A program made the translations under genes and the position numbers. Positions 10,682 through 23,100 of a stretch of DNA of 64,000 nt are shown piece by piece. The stretch comes from Anaeramoeba ignava (Eukaryota; Metamonada; Anaeramoebidae): the NCBI GenBank assembly GCA_028826165.1, contig JAPDFW010000107.1:1-64000 (forward strand), written 5' to 3'. The notes beneath the pieces were generated by a model that had not been told where the DNA came from, did not search any database, and saw nothing but the letters and a program-made list of their open reading frames with translations. Each line of letters opens with the position of its first letter. Position 1 is the stretch's first letter.

Positions 10682-12923
10682 ATGGAATCTCCAAAAAAGA
10701 AAGTAATAATTTGTACTAACCCGAATTGTAGAGCAACAAAAACACCAATTTGGCGCAAGATCAATGATCAATATTATTGTAATGCATGTGCAATTTATCA
10801 AAAAAGACATGGAATTATGAGACCAATTAATCCTTTAAGTCCAGAATCAAGAAAATTTTTAAAAACAAAGAACAATTCAAAATCAAATTCAAAAACAAAT
10901 TCAAAAACAAATTCAAAAACAAAACAAACAAATCATGAAAATAAATTACAAAAAAAATCAAAAAATCCAAATATGAAAAATGAAAGAACAACAAGAATCA
11001 CAAGAACAACAAGAAGCACAACAAATTCAATGAATTTAGAAAATTCGAATAATTCAGAAAATTTAAAAAATTCAAATAATTCAGAAAATTTAAATAATTC
11101 AGATAATTTAAATAATTCAGAAAATTTAAATAATTTAGATAATTCAATGAATTTAGATAATTCAAATATAAATATCCAAAATAATCAAAAACTAATTAAA
11201 ACTCAACCAATAAATATTAATAATTCTTTAAATTTATCAAATCTCAAAGATTCATTAAATTCTCCAAATTCATTAAGTTCTCCAAATTCATCAACTTCTC
11301 CAAACTTCCTAAATTCTCTCAATTCATTAAATTCACTAGATTCACAAAATTCACAAAATTCACAAAATTCACAAAATTCAACAAATTTAGCAAATCCAAT
11401 CAAACCGCAAAATATAAAAAATATAAAAAATACAAAAATATAGAAAATATAGAAAATTCAAAAAATACAGAAAATTCAAAAAATATAAAAAATTCAAAAA
11501 ATACAGAAAATTCAAAAAATTCAAAAAATACAGAAAATTCAAAAATACAGAAAATTCAAAAAATCCAAAAAAATCTAAAAACTCAAAAAGTCCAAAAAAT
11601 TCTAAAACTTCTAAAAATTCTAAAAAATCAAAAACTAAACGCAAGAAAAATAGAAACAAACGCCGAATTACACCTCCTTTCCAAAAGCTAGACTCATCAA
11701 CAAATTCTCAAGTTAATAACTCTGAAATACCTAATTTAAATAACTTCGATGATTCGCTTGGCTTTACTTTAAAAAATAAACGAACAGCAACAAACAATAT
11801 TTTCAAAGCAAAAACAAATGCAGAACAAGCACTTAAAAATTTAACAAAAAATCCATCATTTTCAATCGAAAACAACACAACATTTTCAAATCCAAACATA
11901 ATAAACATAATCGAAGAAAATACATTTAAAGAAGAAAAAGCAAATTCACAACAAATCAATCAATTGAAAGACCGAAGTTTCAGTTCTCCAAACTTCCAAA
12001 GAAATAACGAAAGCAACACTAATCTTTACCCACCACGCAGATACAACTCTGATTATTCAACCAACTACCAATTCCTCAACTCAATCCCGCAAAATCAATA
12101 TCCTTACCAGTTTTTTCAACAATACCCATTTTCGTTTCAATATTTCCAAAATTCCCCAATGGAAAGTCAATTTGTGCTTTCTAATTCGTTTCAAATTAAC
12201 CAAAACTTATACAGTCAAAACAACTTCATTTCACAAAATAATTACATTTCACAAGACAATATTACTCCTCAAAATAATATCGACGAAAAATCAAAATCTG
12301 AAAGTAATTTACAAACAATGATTCGCGAATCGATTGATAAACAAAAAGATGAGAAAATGGAATCGTCTCAAATGAGTCAAGAAGAGCAGCCCAAAAACCC
12401 AAATTTTTCATTTCCTCAACAACTTAACGAGTCATTTTCCGAATTACTCAAGGCAACAGATTCCATAAGTTTAAAAAACGAACACCCAATTCAAAACCCA
12501 ATTCAAAATTTAAATGAAAATTTAAATGAAAATTTAAATGAAATGTCATACGATGGCCAAGATCTTCGCAATTATTTATCGTCATCCTCTCCTTCAAACA
12601 CAAATCCACTTGGGATCACAATTGGTGACTGTGTTGGAATGAGAACTCAAAACGGATTTGAAATTTTCGCTGTGATTAAAGACTTCGTCGCATTTGGTAA
12701 TTATCCAAACGTATATTGCTTAGTTAGATGGCTTGTTCCAAAACAACCTCCTCGTTTTCGCATCATTTCAAATAAAAAAAATGATGAACTAGATTCTATT
12801 GATAATTTTGTTCTTGGCGAAGATGAACCAAATCCTCAACCTTTTTCTTCAATTACTCGCAAACTCCCTTTTAGATTGAATGTAGATCTTTTTCCAAATG
12901 ATAAAATAAGCACTGCAATTTAA
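10682..12923 (+). CDS. GATA-finger protein with GATAD1-like C-terminal domain (two frame slips)
   Basis: The N-terminus has a GATA-type zinc finger with an unusual CX4C first pair: CTNPNC, then TPIWRK, then YYCNACAIYQKR (residues about 11-45). Long Asn/Ser/Lys-rich linkers follow. The C-terminal 115 residues (about 12560-12923) match the conserved C-terminus of human GATAD1: IGDCVGM, EIFAVIKDFVAF, CLVRWLVPKQPPRF and FVLGEDEPNPQPF. GATAD1 sits in Sin3/KDM5 chromatin complexes reading H3K4 methylation, so a chromatin role is inferred. The first frame stops at 11443, but the same ENSKN repeat continues one frame over and slips again near 11543; both sites are A5 runs where A6 would keep the frame. 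The segment 11546-12923 is then open to the end. One gene of roughly 745 aa is the best reading; two genes are less likely. Confidence 0.75.
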
Positions 12924-13394
12924 TCAATCAAAAAAAGAATCAATTAAAAAAAGCAAAAAAAAATTTTTTATCAATCTTCATTATTCATTCTCAGTTAATT
13001 CAAATTGAGATTCAAATATTCTTGTTCGTTTCACTTTCAATTTGAATTTCCTTCATTTTTTTTTAAGGTTTCCTCTTCTTATTCTTTTTTTTGACAAGTT
13101 CAAGTATTTTAGGATTTTTTCCTTTTTCCTTTTTTTTTCTGTTTTCTTTTTCTTTTTCTTTCTTTTTCTTTCTTTTCTTAATTGAAAAATTGTTGATATT
13201 TTTAAAGATCAAAATCAAGATTTAAAGATCAAAAAAAAAAAAACAAAAACAAAAGCAAAACAAAAAGAAAGAAAAAAATGAAAAATAAAAAAAAAAATAA
13301 TTTCAAATGTTTTTGTTTTTGTTTTTGATTTAAAAGAAAAAAAAAATAAAGATCAAATCCATTTTTTTCTTTTAATCTTTTTTTAAAAAAAAAA
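12924..13394. other. Intergenic A/T tracts, no gene seen
   Basis: 471 bp of poly-T, poly-A and TTTTTC runs between the GATA-finger gene and the CFAP58 gene. The last 50 bp (CCATTTTTTTCTTTT then A-run) is the presumed leader of the downstream gene. Confidence 0.6.
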
Positions 13395-16010
13395 ATGGAA
13401 CAAAAAATTTCTTTAAATTTTTTACAACAAGAACTTCAAACTCTTCTTCAAAATTTTCCACAAACTGAGAATGAAATGAATGAAGAATTAAAATTGAAAT
13501 GTCAAATGTTAATTAATTTTTCTTTAAGAAAAAAAAACATTTCAAAAAAACTTAAAAAAGAAATTGAAATTTTAGAAACAAAATTAAAAACAAAAGAGAA
13601 AGTTTTTGAAAAAGAAATTTATGAATTAAAAACTGAAAAAACTAAAATTAAAAAAGTAAAAAAACAAAAAAAAAAGGAATTCCTAAAAATAAAAAAATTT
13701 TTTTCTTCTTTTTTTTAAAAAATTTAAAAAAGGAACTTGATAATGAAATTGAAAATTCACTTCAACTTCAAGAAAAACTCCAAAAATCACAAAAAGAAAC
13801 TGAAAATCTTCAACAAAATTTTGATCATTTGAAAATGGAACTTGAAAAAACAAAAAATAATCTAAATTCAAATCAAGAACAAATGGAATCAATTACAAAA
13901 CAAAACAAAAAATATCATCAAGAAAAAATGAAAAACCAAAATGAGATTAATAAATTATCAAAGGAAAATGAGGATCTTATTCAAAATTTTAATAGTGAAA
14001 AATCTAAAACAGAAAATTTGGAGGAAAAAATAACCGAATTGAAAAAAATTGTGAATTCTAAACAAACAGAAATGGAAAAACAAACAAAACAAACAATTTC
14101 CTTTTCAAAAGAACTTTCTGACTTGAAATCACAATACGAATCTAATTCAGAAGAACTCAAAATTGAGCGCACAAAAGCAAATACTATGAGTCGAGATCTT
14201 GCGAATTTGGAACAAGAAATGAAAACAATTCGCACAGAAAATGAAAGACTAACAAAGGAATTGGATCATTATAGTCTTTTATCTTCTAAATTACAAAAAG
14301 AATTGGATCGAAATATTCAAACAAATACCCAAATTATTGCTGAAAATGGGAAGAAGGATTTGAATCTGAAAAATTGTAAAGAACAAATCAAAAATTTGGA
14401 AAATCAATTCCAAAAAGTTACAAATTTGAAAGATGGATTTGCAAGAAAAAATAAAGATCTAGAAAAAGAAAAAGAAGATCTTACTAAGCAAAACGAACTT
14501 CTCTCAAATCAGATCAAAGCTCTTGAACATGATTTGGATCAAGCAAGAAAATTAAAAGAAAATGACAAAAAAATACTGGATCTTCTGCAAAGAGAAAGAG
14601 ATTCAGTTAGCAAAGATTTAGTTAAAGCAGGACAAGAAAATGAGAAAGAAAAGCATTTTTCCAAATTATTAGAAACTGAAAAAAACGCACTTGAAACCGA
14701 AATTTCCAGTTTGAAAATTGAAATTTCAAAATTAAACAAAGAAATTTATCAAATCGAAATTGAGAAGAAAAAACTTCTTGGAGAAAAAGAAGGAATTCTT
14801 TTTAAAAACTCACAAAATATTGAGAAATTACAATTACAAGAAGTAAATATCCTTGATCTTCAAAGACAAATTCAAGAAGAAGAAAACAAACTCAAACAAA
14901 GACAATCACTTTATGAACATGTTCGGAGTGAAAGAAATATGTTCTCAAAAAGTTTATTGGAATCTCAAGATGAACTCAATTCCCTTTCTCGAAAAATTCA
15001 AGTTCTCACTTCTTCTTCTGAACATTTAAAAGATGAACTCAAAGAAAAAGACCAATTATTTATCAAACTTCATTTCCAAACAATCAAAATTGAAAAAGAA
15101 AGAGAATCTCTTCGAAATGAATTAAAAACTCTTACTTCTCATTTAAAAACTTCTGATCAAACCATTATTAATCAAAGATCAGAACTTAAAAAAATGGAGA
15201 CAATTTTATTTGAAGTTGGAAATGATCTCAAAAATCAAAAACAACTTGTGGATTCTTTGAATAATGAAAACAAGAAATTACAAACAAAATTATCTGAAAA
15301 TCGTTCACAAAACGAAGAATTAAAGAAACAACTTAAAACAGAAGAGATCACAGTTAAAAGAATTGAGATCAAGAATTATAATTTAAAAGAAGTAATAATT
15401 TTTTATTCTTTTTCAAAAAAATCCAAATTCCAATTTTTGCTTTCTTTTTTAAAAAAAAAAGGAAATTTCAAAACTTCATTTAGAAATTCAAGATCTTAAT
15501 AGAAAAATTGAAATTCAAAAAAGATTTGAAGAAAAAGTCAACTTTCTTGAAAAAGATTTAAGAAAAACAGAAAATCAACTTTCAAAATCAAATCAATTTA
15601 ATTCTGCTTTAATTTCTGAACTTGAAAATCCAAAAAATACTCATAAGTAAGAAATTAATTTTTCATTTTGAATTTAATTTTGAATTTAATTCTGAATTTA
15701 ATTTTATTTAAGTTGGAGAAATATTCAAGCAACTGATCCTAATAAATTTCATTTAATCCAAAAAATGCAAAAATTACAAGATAAACTTTTACAAAAACAA
15801 AAAGATCTGGAAAAAACTTCTTCTTTAAATGAAAACTTGAGAAAAGAAATTGATCAAATAAATTTCAAAAAATCTAAATTTTCTCAAGTTAAAATTATGA
15901 ATCAATTATCTTCTTTTAGATTCCAAATTTCTGAACAAGAAAAAATAATTAAATCACTTAAAGCTCAACTTGAAATTGAGAAAGAAGAGAAATTATCAAA
16001 AGAAAATTAA
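13395..16010 (+). CDS. CFAP58: Cilia- and flagella-associated protein 58 (CCDC147 family), 4 exons
   Basis: An almost wholly coiled-coil protein of 800 aa (human protein about 870). Exons: 13395-13655, 13733-15391, 15462-15646, 15713-16010; all phases agree. Recognition rests on family-typical blocks in the right order: LLQRERDSVSKDLVKAGQEN, KLKQRQSLYEHVRSERNMFS, LLESQDELNSLSRKI, KEKDQLFIKLHFQ, and near the C-terminus SELENPKNTHNWRNIQATDP, the counterpart of the ELENP...WR...DP motif of animal CFAP58. CFAP58 is an axonemal or accessory-structure protein needed for motile cilia. Finding it implies that this lineage builds a flagellum in some stage or keeps the gene for another use. It ends 69 bp from the convergent TauE-type gene. 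Confidence 0.88.
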
Positions 16011-16079
16011 ATAAAAAAAATGAAAGAATAAAAAGGAAATTAAATTGATTTTTGTCTTTCTTAATTTTTAAAAAAAAAA

Positions 16080-17465
16080 TTAAGTTGTGTTTTCTGCAAT
16101 TAAAGAAACAATAAATCCAATAAAGAAAACACCTGCAATAATATATAAAAGAATTTCTTTTGAAATTTTAGGAGAAAAAAAAGAACCAAAAGTTGTTCCT
16201 GCCATTGAAAATATAAATGTAACAATAAAATAAGACCAAATTGAACCAAAATCAACTCCAATATATATTATAAAAAAAACTGCACAAATAAGACAAATCA
16301 CAAACATGAATAAATTACCAACCCAACTTGCATTTAATGTTTCAAATCCTAAAATTGACATAAAAATTAATGCGAAAAATAAACCTGGTCCAAATCCAAG
16401 AAATCCTCCAATAAAAGATCCGAATATAAACACAAAAAATACGAGAGTGAATTTTAATTTAAATTTTCTGTCTTTCCAATTAATTTCAATTTGATGAAAT
16501 TCATCTTTTGGATTATTTTTTAAATCATCTTTTTTTGAATCATTTTTTGAATCATTTTTTAAATCATTTTTTAAATCATCTTTTAAATCATCTTTTAAAT
16601 CATCTTTTAAATCATTTTTTGAATCATCTTTTAAATCATCTTTTAAATCATCTTTTAAATCTTCTTTTAAATCATCTTTTAAATCATTTTTTGAATCATC
16701 TTCTGATTCTTTTTTTGAATCATCTTCTGATTCTTTTTCAGTTTCTTCTAAAAAATCTTGAGTATTTACTGAATCATCTTTTAAATCATCTTTTAAATCA
16801 TCTTTTGAATCATCTTTTAAAACATCTTTTGAATCTTTTGAATCTTTTGAATCTTTTGAATCTTTTAAATCTTTTGAATCTTTTAAATCTTTTGAATCTT
16901 TTGAATCATTTTTTGAATAATTTTCACTTTCTTCTAAAAGATCTTGAGTATTTAATGAATCATATTGTATTGAACTATCTTGTTTTGTTAAATGCTGTTC
17001 AAGATCGACTTGATAAACGTTTTTTTCCGACTTTTTGTGCTTTTTCTTTTTTTTCATTCTTTCCCGAATAGCTTTAAAAATAAAAAGTAAGCAAAAAAAC
17101 AACAAAAGATATGATCCACTTTCACTCATATTTTTTTCAACTTTTGGCAAGTGTTTTTTAGTAAAGATTAAACCAATACAAGTACCAATTAAAACAGCAG
17201 GTATTAATAATAACAATAAAGAATTTGCTTTTTGTTGTTTTTTGTTTTTGATTAAAATGTATCTCAATAAAAATATTGCAAGTAAACTATTAAAAACATC
17301 AAGTGAAAGAGCTAAAAAAATTGAATCCCAAATATGAAGTTTCCAAATTGCTAGAGTTAATGGTACTATTAGTTTCCATTGTGTTAATGCTACTATTGCT
17401 GTCCCAATTCCGGTTAAAAAACTAATTGGTCCCATTAAAAATAAAAAACCAATAAAATTTGCCAT
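16080..17465 (-). CDS. TauE/SafE-family multi-pass membrane protein with acidic-basic loop
   Basis: About 461 aa with two clusters of membrane segments. The N-terminal half has FIGFLFLMGPISFLTGIGTA and more helices to about residue 145. A hydrophilic central loop of about 190 aa is built of DSKDDLKDDLK-type repeats. The C-terminal half has four helices, starting with FIFGSFIGGFLGFGPGLFF. The Gly-rich GFLGFGPGL motif opening a half-repeat and the two-half layout are typical of TauE/SafE (sulfite/taurine/anion exporter) proteins, which also occur in plants and protists. Substrate and membrane are unknown. I prefer the Met at 17465 (MANFIGF); an upstream Met at 17513 would add residues encoded by what looks like leader repeat. 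Expansion of the 15-bp-type KDDLK repeats makes the loop length suspect to polymorphism. Confidence 0.7.
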   Translation of the reverse strand: MANFIGFLFLMGPISFLTGIGTAIVALTQWKLIVPLTLAIWKLHIWDSIFLALSLDVFNSLLAIFLLRYILIKNKKQQKANSLLLLLIPAVLIGTCIGLIFTKKHLPKVEKNMSESGSYLLLFFCLLFIFKAIRERMKKKKKHKKSEKNVYQVDLEQHLTKQDSSIQYDSLNTQDLLEESENYSKNDSKDSKDLKDSKDLKDSKDSKDSKDSKDVLKDDSKDDLKDDLKDDSVNTQDFLEETEKESEDDSKKESEDDSKNDLKDDLKEDLKDDLKDDLKDDSKNDLKDDLKDDLKDDLKNDLKNDSKNDSKKDDLKNNPKDEFHQIEINWKDRKFKLKFTLVFFVFIFGSFIGGFLGFGPGLFFALIFMSILGFETLNASWVGNLFMFVICLICAVFFIIYIGVDFGSIWSYFIVTFIFSMAGTTFGSFFSPKISKEILLYIIAGVFFIGFIVSLIAENTT

Positions 17466-17739
17466 TTTATAATTAAAATCGAAATCGAAATTAAATTTCA
17501 AATTCAAATTCAAATAAAAAAAAAAAGAAAAAATGATTTCTTGCTTTTTAAAATTAAAAAAAATTTTTTTTTTCCAAATTGATTTTCTAAAATAATTTTG
17601 ATCTTATTTTCTTCTTTTTTGAATTATTATTTAGTTTAAATTTGATCAATATTTAATTTAAATTCGATAAACATTTAATGAAAATTTGATAAACATTTAA
17701 TGAAAATTTGATTTAAACATTTGATTTAAAGATTGCTGA

Positions 17740-18785
17740 CTCATTGATTTGGATTTGATTTGGAATTGATTTAAAGATTTGATTTAAAGATTTGATTTAA
17801 AGATTGCTGACTCATTGATTTGGATTTGATTTAAAATTGATTTAAAATTGATTTAAAATTGATATAAAATTGATTTAAAATTGATTTAAAATTGATTTAA
17901 AATTGATTTAAAATTGATTTAAAATTGATTTAAAATTGATTTAAAATTGATTTAAAATTGATTTAAAATTGATTTAAAATTGATTTAAAATTAATTTAAA
18001 ATTGATTTAAAATTGATTTAAAATTAATTTAAAATTGATTTGGATTTGATTTAAAATTGATTTGGATTTGATTTAAAATTGATTTGGAATTAATTTAAAA
18101 TTGATATAAAATTGATTTAAAATTGATTTAAAATTGATTTAAAATTGATTTAAAATTGATTTAAAATTGATTTGGATTTGATTTAAAATTGATTTAAAAT
18201 TGATTTAAAATTGATTTAAAATTGATTTGGATTTGATTTGGAATTAATTTAAAATTGATATAAAATTGATTTAAAATTGATTTAAAATTGATTTGGAATT
18301 AATTTAAAATTGATATAAAATTGATTTAAAATTGATTTAAAATTGATTTAAAATTGATTTGGAATTGATATAAATTTGATTTAAAATTGATTTGAAATTG
18401 ATATAAAATTGATTTAAAATTGATATAAAATTAATTTAAAATTGATTTAAAATTGATTTGGATTTGATTTAAAATTGATATAAAATTGATTTAAAATTGA
18501 TTTAAAATTGATTTGGATTTGATTTAAAATTGATTTGGATTTGATTTGGATTTGATTTAAAATTGATTTGGAATTAATTTAAAATTGATATAAAATTGAT
18601 TTAAAATTGATATAAAATTGATTTAAAATTGATTTAAAATTAATTTAAAATTGATTTAAAATTGATTTGGATTTGATTTGGATTTGATTTGGATTTGATT
18701 TGGATTTGATTTGGATTTGATTTAAAATTGATTTAAAATTGATTTGGATTTGATTTGGATTTGATTTGGATTTGATTTGGATTTT
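17740..18785. repeat. 11-bp minisatellite, GATTTAAAATT units
   Basis: About 1 kb of head-to-tail 11-bp units (consensus GATTTAAAATT) with variants GATTTGGATTT and GATATAAAATT interspersed. It sits upstream of the TauE-type gene. Only A/T tracts lie on either side; no gene is visible. Confidence 0.92.
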
Positions 18786-18934
18786 ATTTAAAAGAAGATT
18801 TTTTTTTTAGTTATTCAAAATTAAAATAAAAATAAATTTTTCAATAAAGATGAAAAAATTTTTTATTTTTTTTAATTTTTTTTCCTTTCATTTTTTTCAT
18901 TTACATTTTTTAATTTAAAAAGAGTTAAAAAGAA

Positions 18935-19365
18935 ATGTTTAGCATTATAGTTCATTCTCCTAAAAAAAAATCAAAACATTTAACAGTAAATAATTAACTT
19001 ATTAATAAATATTTTAATGTTAAAAAATGCAAAAAAAAATTTTTTTAATTAAATATTTTTTTTTCTCTTTTTTTGTTTTTAAAATTAAATTTTTCAAAAA
19101 GGAAATTCAAGTTTTTGAACAAAAGAAATTAAATATTAAAAAATTAATTAAAAAAAAATGTAAAAAAATTAAAAAAAAACTTAAGAAATCAATGAAAAAG
19201 AAAATTAAAAAAAAAGTGAAAAAAATTTTAAATAAAAAATTAAAAAGAAAAAAAAAAGAAAAACGTTATAAAAAATTAAAAAAGAAATATAAAAAGAGAA
19301 TTAAAAAGAGAATTAAAAAGAGAATGAAAAAGAGATATAAAAAGAGAAATATAAAAAGAAATTGA
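18935..19365 (+). CDS. Possible small Lys/Arg-rich protein, 2 exons
   Basis: Tentative. An ATG at 18935 opens MFSIIVHSPKKKSKHLT, followed by GTAAAT at 18986 and an acceptor CAAAAAG ending at 19101. Splicing keeps phase 0 and gives an almost pure Lys/Arg/Ile/Leu tail (KKRIKKRIKKRMKKRYKKR). The product would be about 104 aa and extremely basic, suggesting nucleic-acid binding if real. The exon 1 text is not repetitive, which favours a gene, but A-rich DNA readily gives K-rich frames by chance. No family is recognised. Confidence 0.3.
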
Positions 19366-19559
19366 AAAAGAAATTGAAAAAAAATAAAAAAAATCAAATT
19401 AAAATAAAAATTTCAAAAAGAAAACATAAATAAATTTAAATGAAAGAAAACTTTTCTTTTTCTTTTTATTTGCAAATGAAATTTTGTTCTTTTTCATTTC
19501 CATTTCATTTTTTTTTTGGAACTAAATAAAAAAAAAATTAATAAAAATAAATTTTTCCG

Positions 19560-20165
19560 ATTTCAATTTTCCAATTTAATTTTCCAATTTAATTCATTTT
19601 TCAATTTAATTCATTTTTTCGATTTAATTTTCATTTTTTCAATTAAATTCATTTTTCAATTTAATTCATTTTTCAATTTAATTCATTTTTCAATTTAATT
19701 CATTTTTCAATTTAATTCATTTTTCAATTAAATTTTCATTTTGTAAAGATTCATTTTCCAATATAATTTATTTTTCAATTAAATTTTCATTTTGTAAAGA
19801 TTCATTTTCCAATATAATTTATTTTTCAATTTAATTCATTTTTTCAATTTAATTTATTTTTCAATTTAATTCATTTTTTCAATTTAATTAATTTTTCAAT
19901 TTAATTAATTTTTCAATTTAATTCATTTTCCAATTTAATTAATTTTTCAATTTAATTCAATTTTCCAATTTAATTCATTTTTTCAATTTAATTTTCATTT
20001 TGTAAAGATTCATTTTTCAATTTAATTCATTTTTCAATTTAATTCATTTTTTCGATTTAATTTTCATTTTTTCAATTAAATTCATTTTTCAATTTAATTA
20101 ATTTTTCAATTTAATTAATTTTTCAATTTAATTAATTTTTCAATTTAATTCATTTTTCAATTAAA
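19560..20165. repeat. ATTCATTTTTCAATTTA repeat array downstream of the RasGAP gene
   Basis: About 600 bp of a roughly 17-bp unit (TTTTTCAATTTAATTCA), with a longer variant carrying TTTTCATTTTGTAAAGATTC at about 19731, 19787, 19993 and 20166. The last occurrence is inside the C-terminal codons of the RasGAP gene, so the repeat has spread across its stop codon. Confidence 0.85.
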
Positions 20166-23100
20166 TTTTCATTTTGTAAAGATTCATTTTGATTTCCATT
20201 ATTATTATTATTATTTTGATTTCCATTATTATTTTTATTTTGATTTCCATTATTATTTTTGTTTTGATTTCCAATATTTTCTTTCTCTGAAAAAATTAAT
20301 TGAGATAATTTTTGAGTATGAACTAAAGGAATTTTTTGGAAAAGTTTTTGATTTTTTTCATCAAATAATTCAGTTTTTCCTTGAATAAAAACAATATCTT
20401 TATATTTAATTTCATAATTAAGAAGGGAATGTGTTAAATTTTTTAATTTGAGATATAATGAACTTTCTGTTATTTCCAAAACTGATAAAATAAAATCAAT
20501 AAGTTCTTCTTCTTTTTTCCCAAAATCTGAACGATGATATTTAAAGAAAGTTGGAAGAGAAACCTAAAAAGAGATTATATTTGATTTAAATTTGATTTAA
20601 TATTGATTTAAATTTGATTTATATTTAATTTAAATTTGATTTATATTTAATTTATATTTGATTTAAATTTGATTTAAATTTAATTTATATTTAATTTATA
20701 TTTGATTTATATTTGATTTATATTTGATTTAAATTTATATTTGATTTAAATTCTGTATTTACAGATGGATCTTGTGTTGTATCTTTAATTTGACCATAAT
20801 TTTCAATCAAAAATTGAGCAGAACGGAATAATTCTTTTTCAGTTGAATCTCGATGAAAAACATAAAAAGCAGGACCAGTAACTTGCAAATTAGTTAAACC
20901 AAAAAGAATCAAAGGAAAAATTCAAAAATAGCAACTAATCGACGCGGATCAGTTTTTTTTTTAAAATAACGATTTGTTGAGAAATTTTTATGATTTCCAT
21001 GCAAAACACCTTGAAAAATATCATCCAAAGAATAAACACAATTCCCAATTTTATACTTATTTTCAGACATAAATCTTTTGAGTTGATAAGCTGATTGTGG
21101 TGGTCCTTGATTCTCAACACAAGAATGAACAAACAAAATATTATAAATATTAAGCCAAAAACCAAGTCTATTTATATTAGGTATTTTTTGAGGATCAATT
21201 AATTTTAATTCTCCAATTCCAACTTGAGTAAATTCCAAATATTTTGAATTTTTTTGAAGATCAATCCAATTCCAAAAAGGATAAACAAACAATCCTTTTC
21301 CAGAATTTGCATTTGATTTTTTGGAAACTACATTTGTGTTTGGCTTTGAATTTATAACAAGTTCTGTTTTTGTGCTCATTGTATTGTAAAAGAGCTCTCT
21401 TAAGGTTTCTGCTAATATTTCACTAACTGTTTCAGGATCTCGTGGTTCTGAACTAAAAACTGATTCGTTATTTAGTAATCCGATAAGTTCTTCATCTTTT
21501 GTTTCTTCGCTGCTTAATCTTCCTGGTTTTGCTTCTGTTATTTTCATTGCTTTCCTTTTTTGGATTACTTCATTACTGATTGTGTGAAATTTATGAAATG
21601 CTCGTTCTGGTGGAATTCCAAATTCATTTAAAACAATGGCGAATTGAGTGACTTTATCTGTTTCAGAAAGAAACGAAAACAAAGAAGATCCCTTTTTTTA
21701 TAAATTTTTTTTATATATTTTTAAATATTTGATTTGAGATATTTTTATATATTTAAATTACTTTCTCTCCAGTTTTATTTGGATCTTCAGTTTCTGGTGG
21801 TGATAATACAGTTTCAATTTTATATAAATTTTGATTCAAAAAATTAATCAAATTAACAATATCAGAAAATAAAATTGTTTCAGGATCTTTTTCTAATGTT
21901 GGTTTATACTCTTTCTGTAATGGTAAACTAACTTGTTTTTGAAACTAAATAAGAAATCATTTAAAAATAATAAAAATAAAAGATATAATTTTGATAATAA
22001 ATTCTGTAATAAATACTTCTTCAATTAAAGGTAGTTTTAGATCATGAAATTCTTGAAGTGGTAATAAAAGAAAATCTTTAACAGAAAAACCTGTTCTGTT
22101 TGCAATAATTTGAATAATTTTTGCAATCCAAATCAAATTTTTTCGAGATATTTGATTTGGTGGATCATTGATTACTTCATAAGCTTGTGGATTAATAATT
22201 GCTGGGGATAAAAGTCTAAGGAAAATAAAACCAGCAACTGAAATCATTTCATTTTCTGGAAACTTTTTTCTTACACTTTGTCTTAAAAAGCTTGCAATAT
22301 CAATAATTTCTCTGCAAAATTATTATTTATTTTTTTAAAAATTTTTGATTTTGAATTTTGGTTTTGAATTTTGATTTTGATTTAAATTTACAATGGCATA
22401 TTCTTTTTTGATGAAACTATTGAAGAAATAAATCTACTTATATAAGTTTTAATTAATCTAAAATTTTCATCAATTGAATCATTTGGTTTTATTAATACTG
22501 GATCAAGCTATAATTTATTTTCCGAAATGAAATTAAAAATTAAAAATGAGAAATTTTATTTTGAATTGAAAAGAAAAATTTACTTCAAAAATTTTATCAA
22601 TTTTCAAAACTTCTTGGATTGGAATTTTTAATGTTTTGGAAAGATAATCTTTACAAATAATCATACAAAGAGTAGACATTGCTTTTGTTGATATACTATT
22701 TGTTCTAAATAATTGATGTGGCGAAGCTAAAATAAATAATAAATATTAAAATATTTAAAATAAATATTTAAAATAAATTTAAAATACAAGTATTTGCAAT
22801 TTCTCTTTCTATTGCATTTTTAATAAATGAAACTGCTTTTCCAAATGGATAAAGAATTGTTATTAATGTTTCTGTAAGTTTATCTATATCTCCTGATTGA
22901 ATAACATCTGTCAAAGCATTTAAAATTTCAAAATTATTCCCACAAATCAACTAAAAATTGATCAAAAATTGGAAAGTTGAATTAAAAGTTAAAAATTGAT
23001 CAAAAATTGGAATAAAAATTAAAATTTAAAAATTGATCAAAAATTCGAAAGTTGAATTTTGAATTAGAAATAAAAAAAAGAAATAATGATGATGATAATA

